Assembly: GCF_052113205.1 (NCBI RefSeq)
Contig: NZ_JBFRCU010000023.1
Span: 1 to 64,000, forward strand
Reading direction: 5' to 3'
DNA: 64,000 bases
DNA from: Inquilinus sp052113205
Lineage (GTDB): Bacteria; Pseudomonadota; Alphaproteobacteria; DSM-16000; Inquilinaceae
A program made the translations under genes and the position numbers. The notes under the pieces are model-generated. The model did not search any database and was not told where the DNA came from. It worked only from the letters and a program-made list of their open reading frames with translations. Positions 42,525 to 51,129 of the stretch are shown piece by piece; the stretch's first letter is position 1, and each line of letters opens with the position of its first letter.

Positions 42525-43541
42525 ATGACCTCGATCAACATCCGCGCCGTGTCCAAGAGCTACTCCCAGCACCGGGTGCTGAAGGGGCTCGACCTCGACA
42601 TCGCCGATGGCGAGTTCATCTCCTTCCTCGGCCCGTCCGGCTGCGGCAAGAGCACCTTGCTCTACTGCATTGCCGGGCTGGAGGAGATCTCGACCGGCAG
42701 CATCCTGTTCGACGGGCGCGACATCAGCGGCCTGGCGCCCCGCGACCGCAACATCGCCCTGGTGTTCCAGGACTACGCCCTCTATCCGCACATGGCGGTG
42801 CGGGACAACATGGCCTTCCCGCTGCGCCAGCAGAGGGTCGGCGCCGACGCCATCAAGCGCCAGGTCGCCTGGGCGGCGGAGCTGCTGGGGCTGGAGGAAC
42901 TGCTGGACCGGTCGCCGGCCGAACTGTCCGGCGGCCAGCGCCAGCGCGTCGCCGTCGGTCGCGCCATCGTCCGCAACCCGGCGGCGCTTTTGATGGACGA
43001 GCCGCTGTCCAACCTCGACGCCAGTCTGCGGGTGCGGATGCGGACCGAGATCAAGCGCCTGCAGCGCGAGCTGGCGGTGACGACCATCTTCGTCACCCAT
43101 GACCAGGAGGAGGCGATGGTCCTGTCGGACCGGATCGCTGTGATGCATGACGGCGTGCTGCAGCAATTCGCCGACCCGATGGCGGTGTATCGCGAGCCCG
43201 CCAACCAGTTCGTCGCCGGCTTCATCGGGAGCCCGCAGATGAACTTCCTGCNCGGCTCCGCCGTCTCCGGCGGCCAGGACGACAGCCGGGTCGTCGGCAT
43301 CCGCCCGCACGACCTGACGCCGTCCACCGGATCGGAGGACGGGGCGCTGTCCCTGACCGGCGAGCTGGCGCTGATCGAGCCGGCCGGGCCGATCCATTTC
43401 CTCGACGTGCTGGTCGGCGACCGCATGGTCAAGGCGACCTGCGGCGATCCCGGGGCCTTGCGCCCCGGCGCCAGCCTGACCCTGACCGCCGGCGATCGCA
43501 GCATCCACCTGTTCGACCGCGCCAGCGGCGCCCGGGTCTGA
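42525..43541 (+). CDS. ABC transporter ATPase, UgpC/MsmK type
   Basis: A 338-residue ATPase: Walker A GPSGCGKST, Q-loop LVFQDYALYPHMA, signature LSGGQRQRV, Walker B ALLMDEPLSNLD, H-loop IFVTHDQEEA, then a TOBE-type C-terminus. CGGGAGG precedes the ATG, 14 bp after the fused permease. N43252 gives a CNC codon (Pro, His, Leu or Arg) in the MNFL-x-G turn, where Pro is common. Confidence 0.93.
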   Translation: MTSINIRAVSKSYSQHRVLKGLDLDIADGEFISFLGPSGCGKSTLLYCIAGLEEISTGSILFDGRDISGLAPRDRNIALVFQDYALYPHMAVRDNMAFPLRQQRVGADAIKRQVAWAAELLGLEELLDRSPAELSGGQRQRVAVGRAIVRNPAALLMDEPLSNLDASLRVRMRTEIKRLQRELAVTTIFVTHDQEEAMVLSDRIAVMHDGVLQQFADPMAVYREPANQFVAGFIGSPQMNFLXGSAVSGGQDDSRVVGIRPHDLTPSTGSEDGALSLTGELALIEPAGPIHFLDVLVGDRMVKATCGDPGALRPGASLTLTAGDRSIHLFDRASGARV

Positions 43542-43567
43542 TTTCACCGCAAGGAAGCGTTGCTCCC

Positions 43568-44716
43568 ATGGCCTTCGATCTCGTGCTCAGGAACGGTCGG
43601 GTGATCGACCCGTCGCAGGGCATCGACCGCGTCGCCGACGTCGCCTTCGCCGGCGGCAAGGTCGCGGCGGTCGGCGCCGGCCTGGACCCTGGCGGCGGCG
43701 CCGTCCGCGACGTCTCCGGCCTGATCGTCACACCGGGGCTGATCGACCTGCATACCCATGTCTATTGGGGCGGTACCTCGCTCGGCATCGACGCCGAGGA
43801 CTTCGCGCGGACAAGCGGGGTCACCACCTGCGTCGACACCGGCAGCGCCGGCCCCGGCAACTTCCCGGGCTTCCGCAAGCATGTGATCGAGCCGAGCCAG
43901 ATCCGCATCCTGGTCTATCTCCACGTCTCCTTCGCCGGCATCTTCGCCTTCTCCGAACGGGTCATGGTGGGGGAAAGCCACGACATCCGGCTGATGGCGG
44001 CGCGGGACGCGGTCGAGGTGGCGGAGGCGAACCGCGACGTCATCATCGGCATCAAGGTCCGCATCGGCCGCATCGCCAGCGGCCCGGCCGGCATCGCCCC
44101 GCTCGACGTCGCCCTGCAGGTGGCCGACGAGACCGGCCTGCCGCTGATGGTCCATATCGACGAGCCGCCGCCCTCCTATGAGGCGGTGGTGGACCGGCTG
44201 CGGCCGGGCGATGTGCTGACCCACTGCTTCCGGCCCTTCCCGAATTCGCCGGTCACCCGCGACGGCACGATCAAGCCCGAGGTGCTGGCGGCGCGGCAGC
44301 GCGGCGTGCTGTTCGACATCGGCCACGGCAAGGGATCGTTCGGCTGGAAGACCGCGCGGACGATGCTGGACCACGGCTTCAAGCCGGACACCATCTCCTC
44401 CGACGTCCACGCGCTGTGCATCAACGGCCCGGCCTACGACCAGGTGACGACGCTGTCGAAGTTCCTGGCGCTGGGCATGCCGCTCGACGAGGTGATCGCG
44501 GCCTCGACCGTCAACGCCGCCAAGGCGCTGAACCGGCCCGAGCTCGGCACCTTCAAGCCCGGCAGCGTCGGCGATGCCAGCATCCTGTCGCTGAAGGACG
44601 GCGCCTTCCCGCTGGAGGATGTGCGCGGCGAGATCGTCACCGCCGACCGTCGGATCTTCGCCGAGGGCGTCGTGGTCAACGGGCGCTGGTGGCACCCGGC
44701 GGAAGGAACGAAGTGA
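43568..44716 (+). CDS. Amidohydrolase/deacetylase-family metallohydrolase (COG3964-like)
   Basis: A 382-residue amidohydrolase-superfamily enzyme. The N-terminus FDLVLRNGRVIDPSQGIDRVADV and the metal site LIDLHTHVYWG (His62, His64) are clear. Lys163 in IIGIKVRIG fits the carboxylated bridging lysine. Later ligands lie in MVHIDEPP, LTHCFRPF and the catalytic Asp in ISSDVH. COG3964 enzymes are often misnamed dihydroorotases; a characterised Agrobacterium member hydrolyses acetyl-(R)-mandelate and N-acetyl-D-amino acids. AAGGAAG precedes the ATG. Here it likely removes an acyl group from the imported compound. Confidence 0.88.
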   Translation: MAFDLVLRNGRVIDPSQGIDRVADVAFAGGKVAAVGAGLDPGGGAVRDVSGLIVTPGLIDLHTHVYWGGTSLGIDAEDFARTSGVTTCVDTGSAGPGNFPGFRKHVIEPSQIRILVYLHVSFAGIFAFSERVMVGESHDIRLMAARDAVEVAEANRDVIIGIKVRIGRIASGPAGIAPLDVALQVADETGLPLMVHIDEPPPSYEAVVDRLRPGDVLTHCFRPFPNSPVTRDGTIKPEVLAARQRGVLFDIGHGKGSFGWKTARTMLDHGFKPDTISSDVHALCINGPAYDQVTTLSKFLALGMPLDEVIAASTVNAAKALNRPELGTFKPGSVGDASILSLKDGAFPLEDVRGEIVTADRRIFAEGVVVNGRWWHPAEGTK

Positions 44717-46170
44717 TGCAGCGCGGCGACGTCGAGACCTTCGCCAACCATATCGGCGGGTGCTGGGAAACCGAGCCGGAATGGATGCCGGCGGTGAACC
44801 CGGCGACCGGCGAGCCGATCGGTCGCCTGCCGCGCAGCAGCCGCGAGACGGCGCGGCGCGCCATCGCCACCGCGCGGGCTGCGCAGCCCGGCTGGGNCGC
44901 CACGCCGGTGTGGGAGCGGGCGAAGGCCTGCCTCGACATCGCGGCGCAGATCGACGCCGCGCGCGACCGCATCGCCCGCACCCTGAGCCTGGAGCAGGGC
45001 AAGCCTTTCAAGGAGGCGCAGGGCGAGGTCGGCAAGGCGGCGGACGGGTTCCGGCTGGCGGCCGAGCTGGTCAAGCAGCTGGGCGGCGAGACCCTGCCGG
45101 CGGAGGATCCGAGCAAGCTGGTGCTGACCCTGCGCCAGCCGCGCGGTGTCTACGCCGTGATCACGCCCTGGAACTTCCCGGTCAACATCCCGGTCGAGTA
45201 CCTCGCCCCCGGCATCGCCACCGGCAACGCCATCGTCTGGGTGCCGGCGCCGACCACCTCGATGGCCGCGGTCGAGCTGATGCGCGCGATCGAGGCGGCG
45301 GGGCTGCCGCCCGGCGTGGTCAACCTGGTGATCGGGGAGGGGGCGGTGGTCGGCGACGAGATCGTCGGCCATCCCGACACCAACGGCATCGGCTTCACCG
45401 GCAGCCCGGCCACCGGCCAGCGCATCGCCGAGCGTGGCGCCGGCAAGCCGATGCTGCTGGAGCTCGGCGGCAACGGGCCGGTGCTGGTGTTCGCGGACGC
45501 CGATCTCGACCGTGCCGCCGCGGCAGCCGCCGGCGGTGCCTTCTTCAACGCCGGCCAGGTCTGCGCCGCCACCGGCCGGGTCCTGGCCCATCGCAGCATC
45601 GTCGAGCCCCTGGCGCAGCGGCTGGTCGAGATCGCCCGGTCGCACAAACTGGGCGACCCGCTGCAGCAGGGCACGACCATGGGGCCGCTGAACAACCCGA
45701 AGGTCGCGGCCAAGGTGCGCGAGCATGTCGACGACGCCGTCGCCCGCGGCGCCACGGTCCTGGCCGGCGGCAAGCCGCGGCCGGACCTGGGCAGCGACCT
45801 GTTCTTCGAGCCGACCGTGATCACCGGCGTCACCCGCGAGATGAAGATCAACCGGGAGGAGACGTTCGGCCCGGTGGTCCCGGTGCTGGCCTTCGACGAT
45901 GACGATGAGGCGCTGGACCTCGCGCTGGACACCGAGCATGGCCTCAGCGTCGGTGTGTTCACCGCCGACATGGACCGGGCGCTGCGCTTCGGCGAGGCGA
46001 TCCCGGCCGGCATCGTCAACGTCAATGCCGGCAGCACCTGGTGGGAGCTGCACCTGCCCTTCGGCGGCGGCTCCGGCACGAAGAGCGGCATCGGCCGCCT
46101 CGGCGGGCGCCACACGCTCGAGGCGATGACCGAACTCAAGATGATCTCGATCACCCGGACCGGGAAATGA
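44716..46170 (+). CDS. NAD(P)-dependent aldehyde dehydrogenase
   Basis: A 484-residue ALDH-superfamily enzyme. Active site: ITPWNFPVNIP (about residues 148-158), Glu249 in LELGGNGP and Cys283 in NAGQVCAATGR. The cofactor loop is GFTGSPATGQR, and NREETFGPVVPV is conserved near the C-terminus. The start overlaps the amidohydrolase stop (TGATG) and the end overlaps the next start by 4 bp, so translation is coupled. It probably oxidises an aldehyde made by the GMC dehydrogenase or by the aldolase-like enzyme. N44897 gives GNC. Confidence 0.93.
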   Translation: MQRGDVETFANHIGGCWETEPEWMPAVNPATGEPIGRLPRSSRETARRAIATARAAQPGWXATPVWERAKACLDIAAQIDAARDRIARTLSLEQGKPFKEAQGEVGKAADGFRLAAELVKQLGGETLPAEDPSKLVLTLRQPRGVYAVITPWNFPVNIPVEYLAPGIATGNAIVWVPAPTTSMAAVELMRAIEAAGLPPGVVNLVIGEGAVVGDEIVGHPDTNGIGFTGSPATGQRIAERGAGKPMLLELGGNGPVLVFADADLDRAAAAAAGGAFFNAGQVCAATGRVLAHRSIVEPLAQRLVEIARSHKLGDPLQQGTTMGPLNNPKVAAKVREHVDDAVARGATVLAGGKPRPDLGSDLFFEPTVITGVTREMKINREETFGPVVPVLAFDDDDEALDLALDTEHGLSVGVFTADMDRALRFGEAIPAGIVNVNAGSTWWELHLPFGGGSGTKSGIGRLGGRHTLEAMTELKMISITRTGK

Positions 46171-46694
46171 CGACAACCACACCTTCATCCGCCGTCGCGG
46201 CCCGGCTGCTGGCCGACCTCGTCGACCTGCTGCTGCCGGGCGATGGCGACTGGCCCTCCGGCGCCACCATCGGCGTCCAGTCGACGCTGGCGATCCGGCT
46301 GGTCGAGGAGCGCGGCGAGCCGGACCTCGCGCGCCTCTCTCAGGCGATCCTGCGAGCCGGCGGTCCCTTCGCCGATCATCCGGAGGAGCGGCGGATCGCC
46401 ATCGTCAAGGCCCTGGAGGCGGCGGAGCCGGAGCTGTTCGGCTGGGTCCGCGACGCCGCGTACTTCGCCTATTACGAAAGCCCCTATGTGGTCGCGGTGA
46501 TCAACGCCCAGGGTCATCCCTACCAGCTGCGGCCGCATGTGAAGGGCTACCCGCTGCAGCGTTTCGACCCGGCCCGCGACGCGCCGAAGCACGGCCGCGG
46601 CCGCTGGCTGCCGACCGGGGATGTGCGCCCGGTCGACATCTCCGCCCTCGATCTCGACACCGACCGCACGCAAGCCTGGGGCCTGAAGCGATGA
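46167..46694 (+). CDS. Gluconate 2-dehydrogenase subunit 3-like small subunit
   Basis: A 175-residue protein with the family pattern LADLVDLLLPGDGDWPSG, PEERRIAIVKALEAAEPELFGWVRDAAYFAYYESPYV and GYPLQRFDP. Such small subunits assist or complex with GMC-type dehydrogenases. Many carry a Tat signal that exports the pair; none is seen here, so this complex may be cytoplasmic. The start and end overlap neighbours by 4 bp each. Confidence 0.85.
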   Translation: MTTTTPSSAVAARLLADLVDLLLPGDGDWPSGATIGVQSTLAIRLVEERGEPDLARLSQAILRAGGPFADHPEERRIAIVKALEAAEPELFGWVRDAAYFAYYESPYVVAVINAQGHPYQLRPHVKGYPLQRFDPARDAPKHGRGRWLPTGDVRPVDISALDLDTDRTQAWGLKR

Positions 46695-48313
46695 CCAAGC
46701 CAACCTGCGACGTCCTGATCATCGGTGCCGGCGCCACCGGCTCGCTGGCCGCCGTGGTGCTGGCCCAGGCCGGGCTGAACGTCGTCTGCCTCGAGCAAGG
46801 CTCATGGGTCGAGGCCGGCGACCACCCGCATTACAGCTCCGACTGGTCCTGGCAGCGAAAGACCCGGTGGAACGCCGACGTCAACCGCCGCCACCATCCG
46901 GACGACTACCCGGTCGTCTCCGACAGCTCGCAGGTGCTGATGTGGAACGGCGTCGGCGGCTCGACCAATGTCTATGGCGCGATCTGGCCGCGCTACCGCC
47001 CGTCGGACTTCCGCAAGGGCGACGAGCACGGGCTGCAGCCGAACTGGCCGATCGCCTACGAGGACATCGCCCCGTTCTACGAGGTGGCGGACCGCATGAT
47101 CGGCGTCAGCGGCCTGGCCGGCGACCCGGCGATGCCGCCGCGCGACGCGTGCCCGACCGGGCCGCTGCCCTTCACCAAGGCGGCGCGCCGGCTGTCCCAG
47201 GCCTTCGACCATCTCGGCTGGCACTGGTGGCCGGCCGAGGCAGGGGTGATCTCGGAGGATTACGACGGCCGGCCGGGCTGCAACGGCTGCGGCATCTGCA
47301 ACGGCTGCCCGCGCGGGTCGATGAGCAAGTATTCGCTGTCGATCTGGCCCAAGGCCCTGTCGGCCGGGACCGAGCTGCGCATCCATGCCCGGGTGCTGCG
47401 AATCGAGAAGGGCAGGGACGGCCGGGCCACCGGCGCCGTCTATATCGACCGCGAGACCGGCCGCACCGAGTTCCAGCCGGCCGAGATCGTGGTCGTCGCC
47501 GCCAACGGCGTCGGCACGCCGCGGCTGCTGCTGGCGTCGGACAACCTCGCCAACCAGTCCGACCAGGTCGGCCGCAACCTGCTGCACCACACGCTGGTGG
47601 GGGCCGAGATCTGGGTCGACGAGCCGATCGACGGCCATATGGGCTATGTCGCCTCGCTGATCAGCCGGCAATTCGCCGAGACCGACACCAGCCGCGGCTT
47701 CGTCAACGGCTTCAACTTCAACTGCCTGACCAGCACCTCGGCCGCGGCGGAAGTCGCCGCCGGCTGGATCACCGAGACCCGGGCGCCTTGGGGCCGTGAT
47801 CACCACCGTTGGTTCGAGCGCCATTTCGGCCACGGCATCGGCGTCTACGCCATCGGCGACGACCTGCCGAACCCGGAGAACCGCGTCGCCCTCGATCCGG
47901 TGAAGCGCGATGCCGACGGCATCCCGGTCGCGACCATGCATTACGCGCCGGGTGAGAACGACCGGCGGATGATGAACTACATGCTCGACCGGCTGGTCGA
48001 CATCGGCACCGCCGCCGGCGCCTTCGAGGTCAAGCTGCAGGACTACCGCGACAAGGACGGCGTCTACCGCACCCCGGCCTGGCACATGATCGGCACCTGC
48101 CGCATGGGCAGCGACCCGGAGACGTCGGTGGTGAACAAATGGCAGCAGAGCTGGGACGTGCCGAACCTGTTCATCGTCGACGGCAGCGTCCTGGCCACCG
48201 GCGGCGTGGTCAACCCGACCCCGACGATCTCGGCCCTGGCCTTGCGGGCGGCGACCCATATCCGCGACAATTTCCGCGAGCTGAAGGGCGCGACCCGGCC
48301 GATGGCGGCCTGA
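46691..48313 (+). CDS. GMC-family oxidoreductase with cysteine cluster
   Basis: A 540-residue FAD enzyme. FAD loop LIIGAGATGSLAAVVLAQAG (residues 6-25), GMC motif GVGGSTNVYGAIWPRYRP, and a C-terminal domain with HMIGTCRMG and TGGVVNPTPTISALALRAA. Residues 197-206 hold four cysteines spaced C-x2-C-x2-C-x2-C (CNGCGICNGC), like the iron-sulfur site of bacterial FAD-dependent sugar dehydrogenases. It pairs with the small subunit just upstream. It probably oxidises an alcohol or sugar group of the imported substrate. No cytochrome c subunit is encoded, so the electron acceptor is unknown. Confidence 0.9.
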   Translation: MTKPTCDVLIIGAGATGSLAAVVLAQAGLNVVCLEQGSWVEAGDHPHYSSDWSWQRKTRWNADVNRRHHPDDYPVVSDSSQVLMWNGVGGSTNVYGAIWPRYRPSDFRKGDEHGLQPNWPIAYEDIAPFYEVADRMIGVSGLAGDPAMPPRDACPTGPLPFTKAARRLSQAFDHLGWHWWPAEAGVISEDYDGRPGCNGCGICNGCPRGSMSKYSLSIWPKALSAGTELRIHARVLRIEKGRDGRATGAVYIDRETGRTEFQPAEIVVVAANGVGTPRLLLASDNLANQSDQVGRNLLHHTLVGAEIWVDEPIDGHMGYVASLISRQFAETDTSRGFVNGFNFNCLTSTSAAAEVAAGWITETRAPWGRDHHRWFERHFGHGIGVYAIGDDLPNPENRVALDPVKRDADGIPVATMHYAPGENDRRMMNYMLDRLVDIGTAAGAFEVKLQDYRDKDGVYRTPAWHMIGTCRMGSDPETSVVNKWQQSWDVPNLFIVDGSVLATGGVVNPTPTISALALRAATHIRDNFRELKGATRPMAA

Positions 48314-48332
48314 GCCCGAGGGAGTCCGATCG

Positions 48333-49442
48333 ATGCTGCAGCCGCCGCCGGCCGAGCCGGGCATGCGCGAGGAGGAGGTCGACACCCCGGCCCTGATCCT
48401 CGACCTCGACGCCTTCGAGGCCAATCTCGACCATATGGCCGGGCTGGCCGCGGCGGCCGGGGTGAAGCTGCGGCCGCATGCCAAGACCCACAAATCGCCG
48501 GTGATCGCCCATCTGCAGCTGGCGCGCGGTGCGGTCGGCCAATGCACCCAGAAGGTGGCGGAGGCCGAGGTGCTGGCCTGGGGCGGCGTGCCCGACATCC
48601 TGGTCAGCAACGAGGTGGTCGGTGCGCGCAAGCTGGCGCGGCTGGCGGCGCTGACCCGGATCGCGCGGGTCGCCGTCTGCGCCGACCATCCCGATGGCGT
48701 GGCGGCGATCGAGGCCGCGGCGGAGGCGGCGGGCACGCGGCTGACCGTGCTGGTCGAGATCGATGTCGGCACCGGCCGCTGCGGCGTGGCGCCGGGCGAC
48801 GAGGCGGTATCGCTGGCCCGGCGCATCGCCGCCAGCCGGCACCTCGTGTTCGGCGGGCTGCAGGCCTATCACGGCCGCGCCCAGCACCGCCGGTCGCCGG
48901 AGGAGCGTGCCGCCGCCATCGCCGAAGCGGCCGACGCGGCGCGGCGGACGGTGGAGGGGCTGCGTGGCGCAGGCCTCGGCTGCCCGATCGTCGGCGGCGC
49001 CGGCACCGGCACCTTCGCGCTGGAGGCGGCCAGCGGCGTGTTCACCGAGCTGCAGGTCGGCTCCTACGCCTTCATGGACGCGGACTACGCCCGCAACGAC
49101 CCGCCACCGCCCTTCCGCCACGCCCTGTTCGTGCTGGCCACGGTGATGAGCGTGCCGCGCGACGGCGCCGCCGTGGTCGATGCCGGGCACAAGGCGCTGC
49201 CGACCGACAGCGGCATGCCCCTGGTCTGGGGCCGCGACGGCATCCGCTACGAGGGCCCGTCGGACGAGCATGGCCGGCTGGTGATCGATCCCGGCGCCGA
49301 TCGGCCGAAGCTCGGCGAGCGGCTGCGCCTGGTGCCGGGCCATTGCGACCCGACGGTCGACCGCTACGACTGGTATGTCGGCACCCGCAACGGACGGGTC
49401 GAGTGCCTGTGGCCGGTCGCCGCCCGCGGTGCGATGGCGTGA
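48333..49442 (+). CDS. D-threonine aldolase/D-serine dehydratase-like PLP enzyme
   Basis: A 369-residue fold-type III enzyme of the DSD1 group. The Schiff-base lysine is in RPHAKTHKSP (about residues 48-57). VEIDVGTGRCG, LQAYHGRAQH and GGAGTGTF line the cofactor pocket. The C-terminal PGHCDPTVDRYDWY supplies the His/Cys metal site (His and Cys about residues 336-338). Known members cleave or dehydrate D-threonine, D-serine or 3-hydroxy-D-aspartate. GAGGGAG precedes the ATG. It is the last gene of the ROK operon and suggests a D-configured hydroxy-amino acid intermediate. Confidence 0.9.
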   Translation: MLQPPPAEPGMREEEVDTPALILDLDAFEANLDHMAGLAAAAGVKLRPHAKTHKSPVIAHLQLARGAVGQCTQKVAEAEVLAWGGVPDILVSNEVVGARKLARLAALTRIARVAVCADHPDGVAAIEAAAEAAGTRLTVLVEIDVGTGRCGVAPGDEAVSLARRIAASRHLVFGGLQAYHGRAQHRRSPEERAAAIAEAADAARRTVEGLRGAGLGCPIVGGAGTGTFALEAASGVFTELQVGSYAFMDADYARNDPPPPFRHALFVLATVMSVPRDGAAVVDAGHKALPTDSGMPLVWGRDGIRYEGPSDEHGRLVIDPGADRPKLGERLRLVPGHCDPTVDRYDWYVGTRNGRVECLWPVAARGAMA

Positions 49443-49482
49443 AGGGCGGTCAGCAGCTTGGGTTACGAAGGGCGGCTTGAAA

Positions 49483-49501
49483 ATACGGCAATTTGCCGTA
49501 T
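49483..49501. promoter_or_regulatory. Operator of the toxin-antitoxin pair
   Basis: A perfect palindrome ATACGGCA-ATT-TGCCGTAT, 24 bp before the antitoxin start. Antitoxins of this class bind such sites through their ribbon-helix-helix domain to repress their own operon. Confidence 0.75.
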
Positions 49502-49524
49502 ATGTTCGAGCGAAGGAGGCCGCC

Positions 49525-49815
49525 ATGCCCAAGCTCGAAGGTGAAGCCGAGACTGCCCGATTGGAAGCGCGCATCCCGGTCCAGATCTACGACCAGATGC
49601 AGCGCGCCGCCCGGCTGCGCGGCATGACCCTGACCGGTTACCTCATCGCCACCGCTGGCGAGGACGCAAGGCGTGTCGTCGAGGACGCCGACATCATGCG
49701 CCTTGCGCGCGAGGATCAAATCCGCTTCGCCGAGGCGCTGATCGATCCGCCCAAGCCGAACGCGCGGTTGGCCCGCGCAGCGAAGCGCCATGCCGAGCTG
49801 ATCGAGCGCCGGTGA
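49525..49815 (+). CDS. DUF1778 antitoxin (TacA-like)
   Basis: A 96-residue protein with an N-terminal ribbon-helix-helix (ETARLEARIPVQIYDQMQRAARLRGMTLTGYLIATA) and a disordered C-terminus that should wrap the toxin. GAAGGAGG precedes the ATG. Its stop overlaps the GTG start of the acetyltransferase gene, the standard order for this type II module. Confidence 0.92.
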   Translation: MPKLEGEAETARLEARIPVQIYDQMQRAARLRGMTLTGYLIATAGEDARRVVEDADIMRLAREDQIRFAEALIDPPKPNARLARAAKRHAELIERR

Positions 49816-50318
49816 GCGTCCGCTTCGCCATTGGGCCGCCGGCGAAGGCGCACAGGCGGGCGGACTTCACCTGTGGCAACGACCGGATCGACAGTTATTT
49901 CCGCGAGACCGTCTGGCGGGACGTGAAGCGCAGATACGCCACCTGTTTCGTCGCGAGGGAGATCGCGACGGACCAGGTGGCGGGCTTCTACACCCTTTCC
50001 TCCAGCAACGTGCCGCTGACCGAGGTTCCCGAGCCGATCGCGAAGAAGCTGCCGCGCTACCCGACCGTCCCGGCGGTGCTGATCGGTTGGCTCGGGCGAC
50101 ACAGCGATTTCGCCGGGCAAGGGCTCGGAGAAGCCTTGCTGTTCGATGCGATCAAGACCGTCGCCACCGCGCCGATCGGCGCCCACGCCATCTTTGCCGA
50201 CGCTATCGACGACCGGGCGGCGGCGTTCTATGCGGCCTTCGGCTTCACGCCCTTGGTCCGGCGCCCCCGCACGCTCTATCTGCCGGTCGCGACGGCGTTG
50301 AGCGTGATATCGCCATGA
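49812..50318 (+). CDS. GNAT-family toxin (TacT-like)
   Basis: A 168-residue GNAT acetyltransferase. The acetyl-CoA loop is HSDFAGQGLGEALLFDAI (about residues 97-114), with the conserved Phe/Tyr region FYAAFGFTPLVRRPRTLYLP near the end. The family acetylates the amino group of charged tRNAs and blocks translation. GTG start at 49812, coupled to the antitoxin gene. It reads as intact. Confidence 0.92.
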   Translation: MSVRFAIGPPAKAHRRADFTCGNDRIDSYFRETVWRDVKRRYATCFVAREIATDQVAGFYTLSSSNVPLTEVPEPIAKKLPRYPTVPAVLIGWLGRHSDFAGQGLGEALLFDAIKTVATAPIGAHAIFADAIDDRAAAFYAAFGFTPLVRRPRTLYLPVATALSVISP

Positions 50319-50449
50319 CCCGCCAATGCCCGGTCGCGCTGGGCCCGCTTGCCGCCGCCGCGTGTAACAAACTGGGCAACGCCGCCGAGCTGACTGTGCC
50401 GTAAGTGGCTGATTTCGCTGTATCGCGGGATGATCGCCTTGGGATCAAA

Positions 50450-50539
<90 letters not shown>

Positions 50540-50662
50540 GCAGAGGCATGGCGGGCGGTCTGTAAAGACCCCCTCCGCGTGGCCGGCGCGGAACATAGTG
50601 GAGAGCGTTCCACCACGCAAGCGTCGATTGCGGGGTGGAATCCCCCGCTCCGCATTCCGCCG

Positions 50663-50690
50663 TTGACACGCCGACGCGCCTGACTATAGT
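50663..50690 (+). promoter_or_regulatory. rplU promoter
   Basis: TTGACA (50663-50668), 16 bases, TATAGT (50685-50690): the best sigma70-type promoter in the window. It would give a leader of about 105 nt before rplU. Confidence 0.75.
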
Positions 50691-50704
50691 GCCGCGTTCA
50701 CGGA

Positions 50705-50742
50705 CACGGGTGCTGGTTCGGCTGGCACCCGTGCTCGTTTTT
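50705..50742 (+). promoter_or_regulatory. Terminator-like hairpin in the rplU leader
   Basis: CACGGGTGC (50705-50713) pairs with GCACCCGTG (50725-50733) over an 11-base loop, followed by CTCG and five T (50738-50742). It lies between promoter and gene, so it could be an attenuator or a ribosomal-protein binding site. Confidence 0.6.
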
Positions 50743-50799
50743 GATCACCTGAGGACGGACCGCCAACGGGCCATCCTCCTAGTCGACGGCAGCTTGACC

Positions 50800-51114
50800 A
50801 TGTTCGCAGTCATCCGCACCGGCGGGAAACAGTACCGGGTCGCCCAGGACCAGCTCATTACCGTCGAGCGCCTCGCCGGCGAGCCCGGCGCGTCCGTCAC
50901 CCTCGACGAGGTGCTGATGCTCGGCGGCGAGGGGGCCATCCAGATCGGCACCCCCGTTCTGGCCGGTGCCTCGGTCACCGCCGAGGTGGTCGAGCAGACC
51001 CGCGGCCCGAAGATCATCATCTTCAAGAAGAAGCGCCGCCAGAACTACCGGCGGAAGAAGGGCCACCGCCAGGACCTGACGGTGCTCAAGATCACCGCCA
51101 TCGCCGGCGCGTAA
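50800..51114 (+). CDS. rplU: 50S ribosomal protein L21
   Basis: A 104-residue ribosomal protein. MFAVIRTGGKQYRVAQDQ at the start and the basic KKKRRQNYRRKKGHRQDLTVLKI tail are the L21 signature. The start at 50800 follows family length; the frame is open 55 codons further upstream through the leader. It is 15 bp before rpmA, the universal order. Confidence 0.98.
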   Translation: MFAVIRTGGKQYRVAQDQLITVERLAGEPGASVTLDEVLMLGGEGAIQIGTPVLAGASVTAEVVEQTRGPKIIIFKKKRRQNYRRKKGHRQDLTVLKITAIAGA

Positions 51115-51129
51115 AGAGGAGATCGACAG

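Noticed and set aside
43568..44716. Dihydroorotase
   Set aside because: Context and COG3964-type features point to a deacetylase-like enzyme; pyrimidine genes are absent.
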